Source: Acidobacteriaceae bacterium (GTDB taxonomy: Bacteria; Acidobacteriota; Terriglobia; Terriglobales; Acidobacteriaceae). Taken from it: a stretch of DNA of 5,487 nt. Of the stretch, positions 4,744-5,487 are shown in pieces (the first letter of the stretch is position 1; every line of letters begins with the position of its first letter). Under the pieces are notes generated by a model that worked only from the letters and a program-made list of their open reading frames with translations, did not search any database and was not told where the DNA came from. The translations under genes were made by a program, and so were the position numbers. The DNA is taken from NCBI GenBank assembly GCA_030042915.1, contig JASHYS010000025.1, positions 1 to 5,487 of the forward strand, in the 5' to 3' direction.

Positions 4744-5436
4744 ATGAAAAAGACTCTTGCTTCTGTTTTCCTCAGCTTTCTGCTCGCTTCCACGGCCGCC
4801 GTTGCCTCAGACAAAGAGGACCTGCAGAACCGTATTGACTCCGCCAAGAACGTCCTCGACCAGATCATGAACGCCAAAGACGCGACCGTCCCCAGCGACA
4901 TTCTTCGCTCCGCCACCTGCGTCGCGGTTGTGCCCAGCATGATGAAAGGCGCCTTTTTCGTCGGTGGTCAGTACGGACAAGGCGTGGTGACCTGCCGTAC
5001 CGGCCACGGCTGGAGCGGTCCGGTGTTCATCCGCATGGCCGGCGGGTCATTTGGCCTCCAATTCGGCGGCCAGGCCACCGATCTGATTCTGATTGCCGTC
5101 AATGACAAGGGGATGCAGGATCTGCTCAGGAACAAGTTCAAGATCGGCGCCGACGCCGCGGCAGCCGCCGGACCGGTGGGCCGCGCCGGCCAAGCTTCAA
5201 CTGACTGGAAAATGAACGCCGAGCTGTTGAGCTACTCGCGCACCAAGGGCGTTTTTCTCGGCATCGATCTTGACGGCACCAGCGTTAGCCAGAACTCTGA
5301 GGACACCGAGCTTTACTACGGTCAACCCGAGCAATTCAGTACAGTCCTCAGCGGCAATGTGGCTGTGCCCCCGGGCGCCGTTGCGTTCGTCCGCGATGTA
5401 GCCCAGGAATTTGCCAGGGCCAAGGCGAATCATTGA
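4744..5436 (+). CDS. Secreted SYLF-domain (YSC84/DUF500) lipid-binding-type protein
   Basis: SYLF domains bind phospholipids in eukaryotes (yeast Ysc84, human SH3YL1). The bacterial versions are mostly exported and of uncertain role. This one has 230 residues. The signal peptide MKKTLASVFLSFLLASTAAVA has a predicted cut after Ala21. A helical stretch (23-47) precedes the SYLF core: ILRSATCVAVVPSMMKG (53-69), FFVGGQYGQGVVTCR (71-85), WSGPVFIRMAGGSFGLQFGG (90-109), DLILIAVNDKGMQDLL (113-128), an alanine/glycine stretch (138-149), LLSYSRTKGVFLGIDLDG (161-178) and ELYYG (189-193). Cys59 and Cys84 could form a disulfide after export. It should act in the periplasm or at the outer membrane. There is no transmembrane segment beyond the signal peptide and no attached SH3 or FYVE domain. 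It is divergent from the secreted six-cysteine gene, and no operon partner is visible before the window ends. Confidence 0.92.
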   Translation: MKKTLASVFLSFLLASTAAVASDKEDLQNRIDSAKNVLDQIMNAKDATVPSDILRSATCVAVVPSMMKGAFFVGGQYGQGVVTCRTGHGWSGPVFIRMAGGSFGLQFGGQATDLILIAVNDKGMQDLLRNKFKIGADAAAAAGPVGRAGQASTDWKMNAELLSYSRTKGVFLGIDLDGTSVSQNSEDTELYYGQPEQFSTVLSGNVAVPPGAVAFVRDVAQEFARAKANH

Positions 5437-5487
5437 GAGCGCGGGTTGCCCCATAGTCCGGGACCCCCAACGGACAGGTCCACGTTC

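Noticed and set aside
5456..5475. Hairpin GTCCG/CGGAC after the SYLF gene.
   Set aside because: Only 5 bp with no T-tract before the window ends, so a terminator cannot be supported.

Overview
The window is bacterial, GC-rich (roughly 60% by eye) and reads as ordinary chromosome. Protein wording in the primosomal helicase, the HU protein, the dCTP deaminase and the SYLF protein resembles Acidobacteriota (Terriglobia). That placement is an inference from remembered family sequences, not from a search. I see no transposase, integrase, phage gene, CRISPR array, tRNA or rRNA.

Layout, left to right. Bases 1-1143 (+) are the C-terminal part of PriA, open at the left edge. Convergent with it is a 95-residue HU/IHF-type nucleoid protein (1267-1554, -), best started at a TTG codon behind a clean Shine-Dalgarno. 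Bases 1555-1967 form a divergent control region with promoter candidates for HU (-) and dcd (+), a G-quadruplex motif, a 7-bp inverted repeat and a structured dcd leader that could hide the dcd ribosome site. Next are dcd, dCTP deaminase (1968-2522, +), and a NarL/LuxR-type regulator (2622-3335, +) whose receiver domain has lost its phosphorylation residues. A very strong intrinsic terminator (3436-3486) follows. It is convergent with an unrecognised secreted six-cysteine protein (3646-4413, -). A second divergent region (4414-4743) carries two copies of a 12-bp direct repeat near the secreted gene's likely promoter. The last gene (4744-5436, +) is a secreted SYLF/YSC84-domain protein.

Functionally, PriA (restart of stalled forks), HU (nucleoid architecture) and Dcd (dUMP/dTTP supply) all serve DNA replication, but strands and promoters show they are not one operon. 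Dcd and the regulator may share a transcript, because only 99 bases with no clear terminator separate them. The two exported proteins look like separate envelope genes. No obviously new multi-gene system is visible. The most interesting items are the dcd leader, the phosphorylation-independent regulator and the repeat elements in the two divergent control regions.
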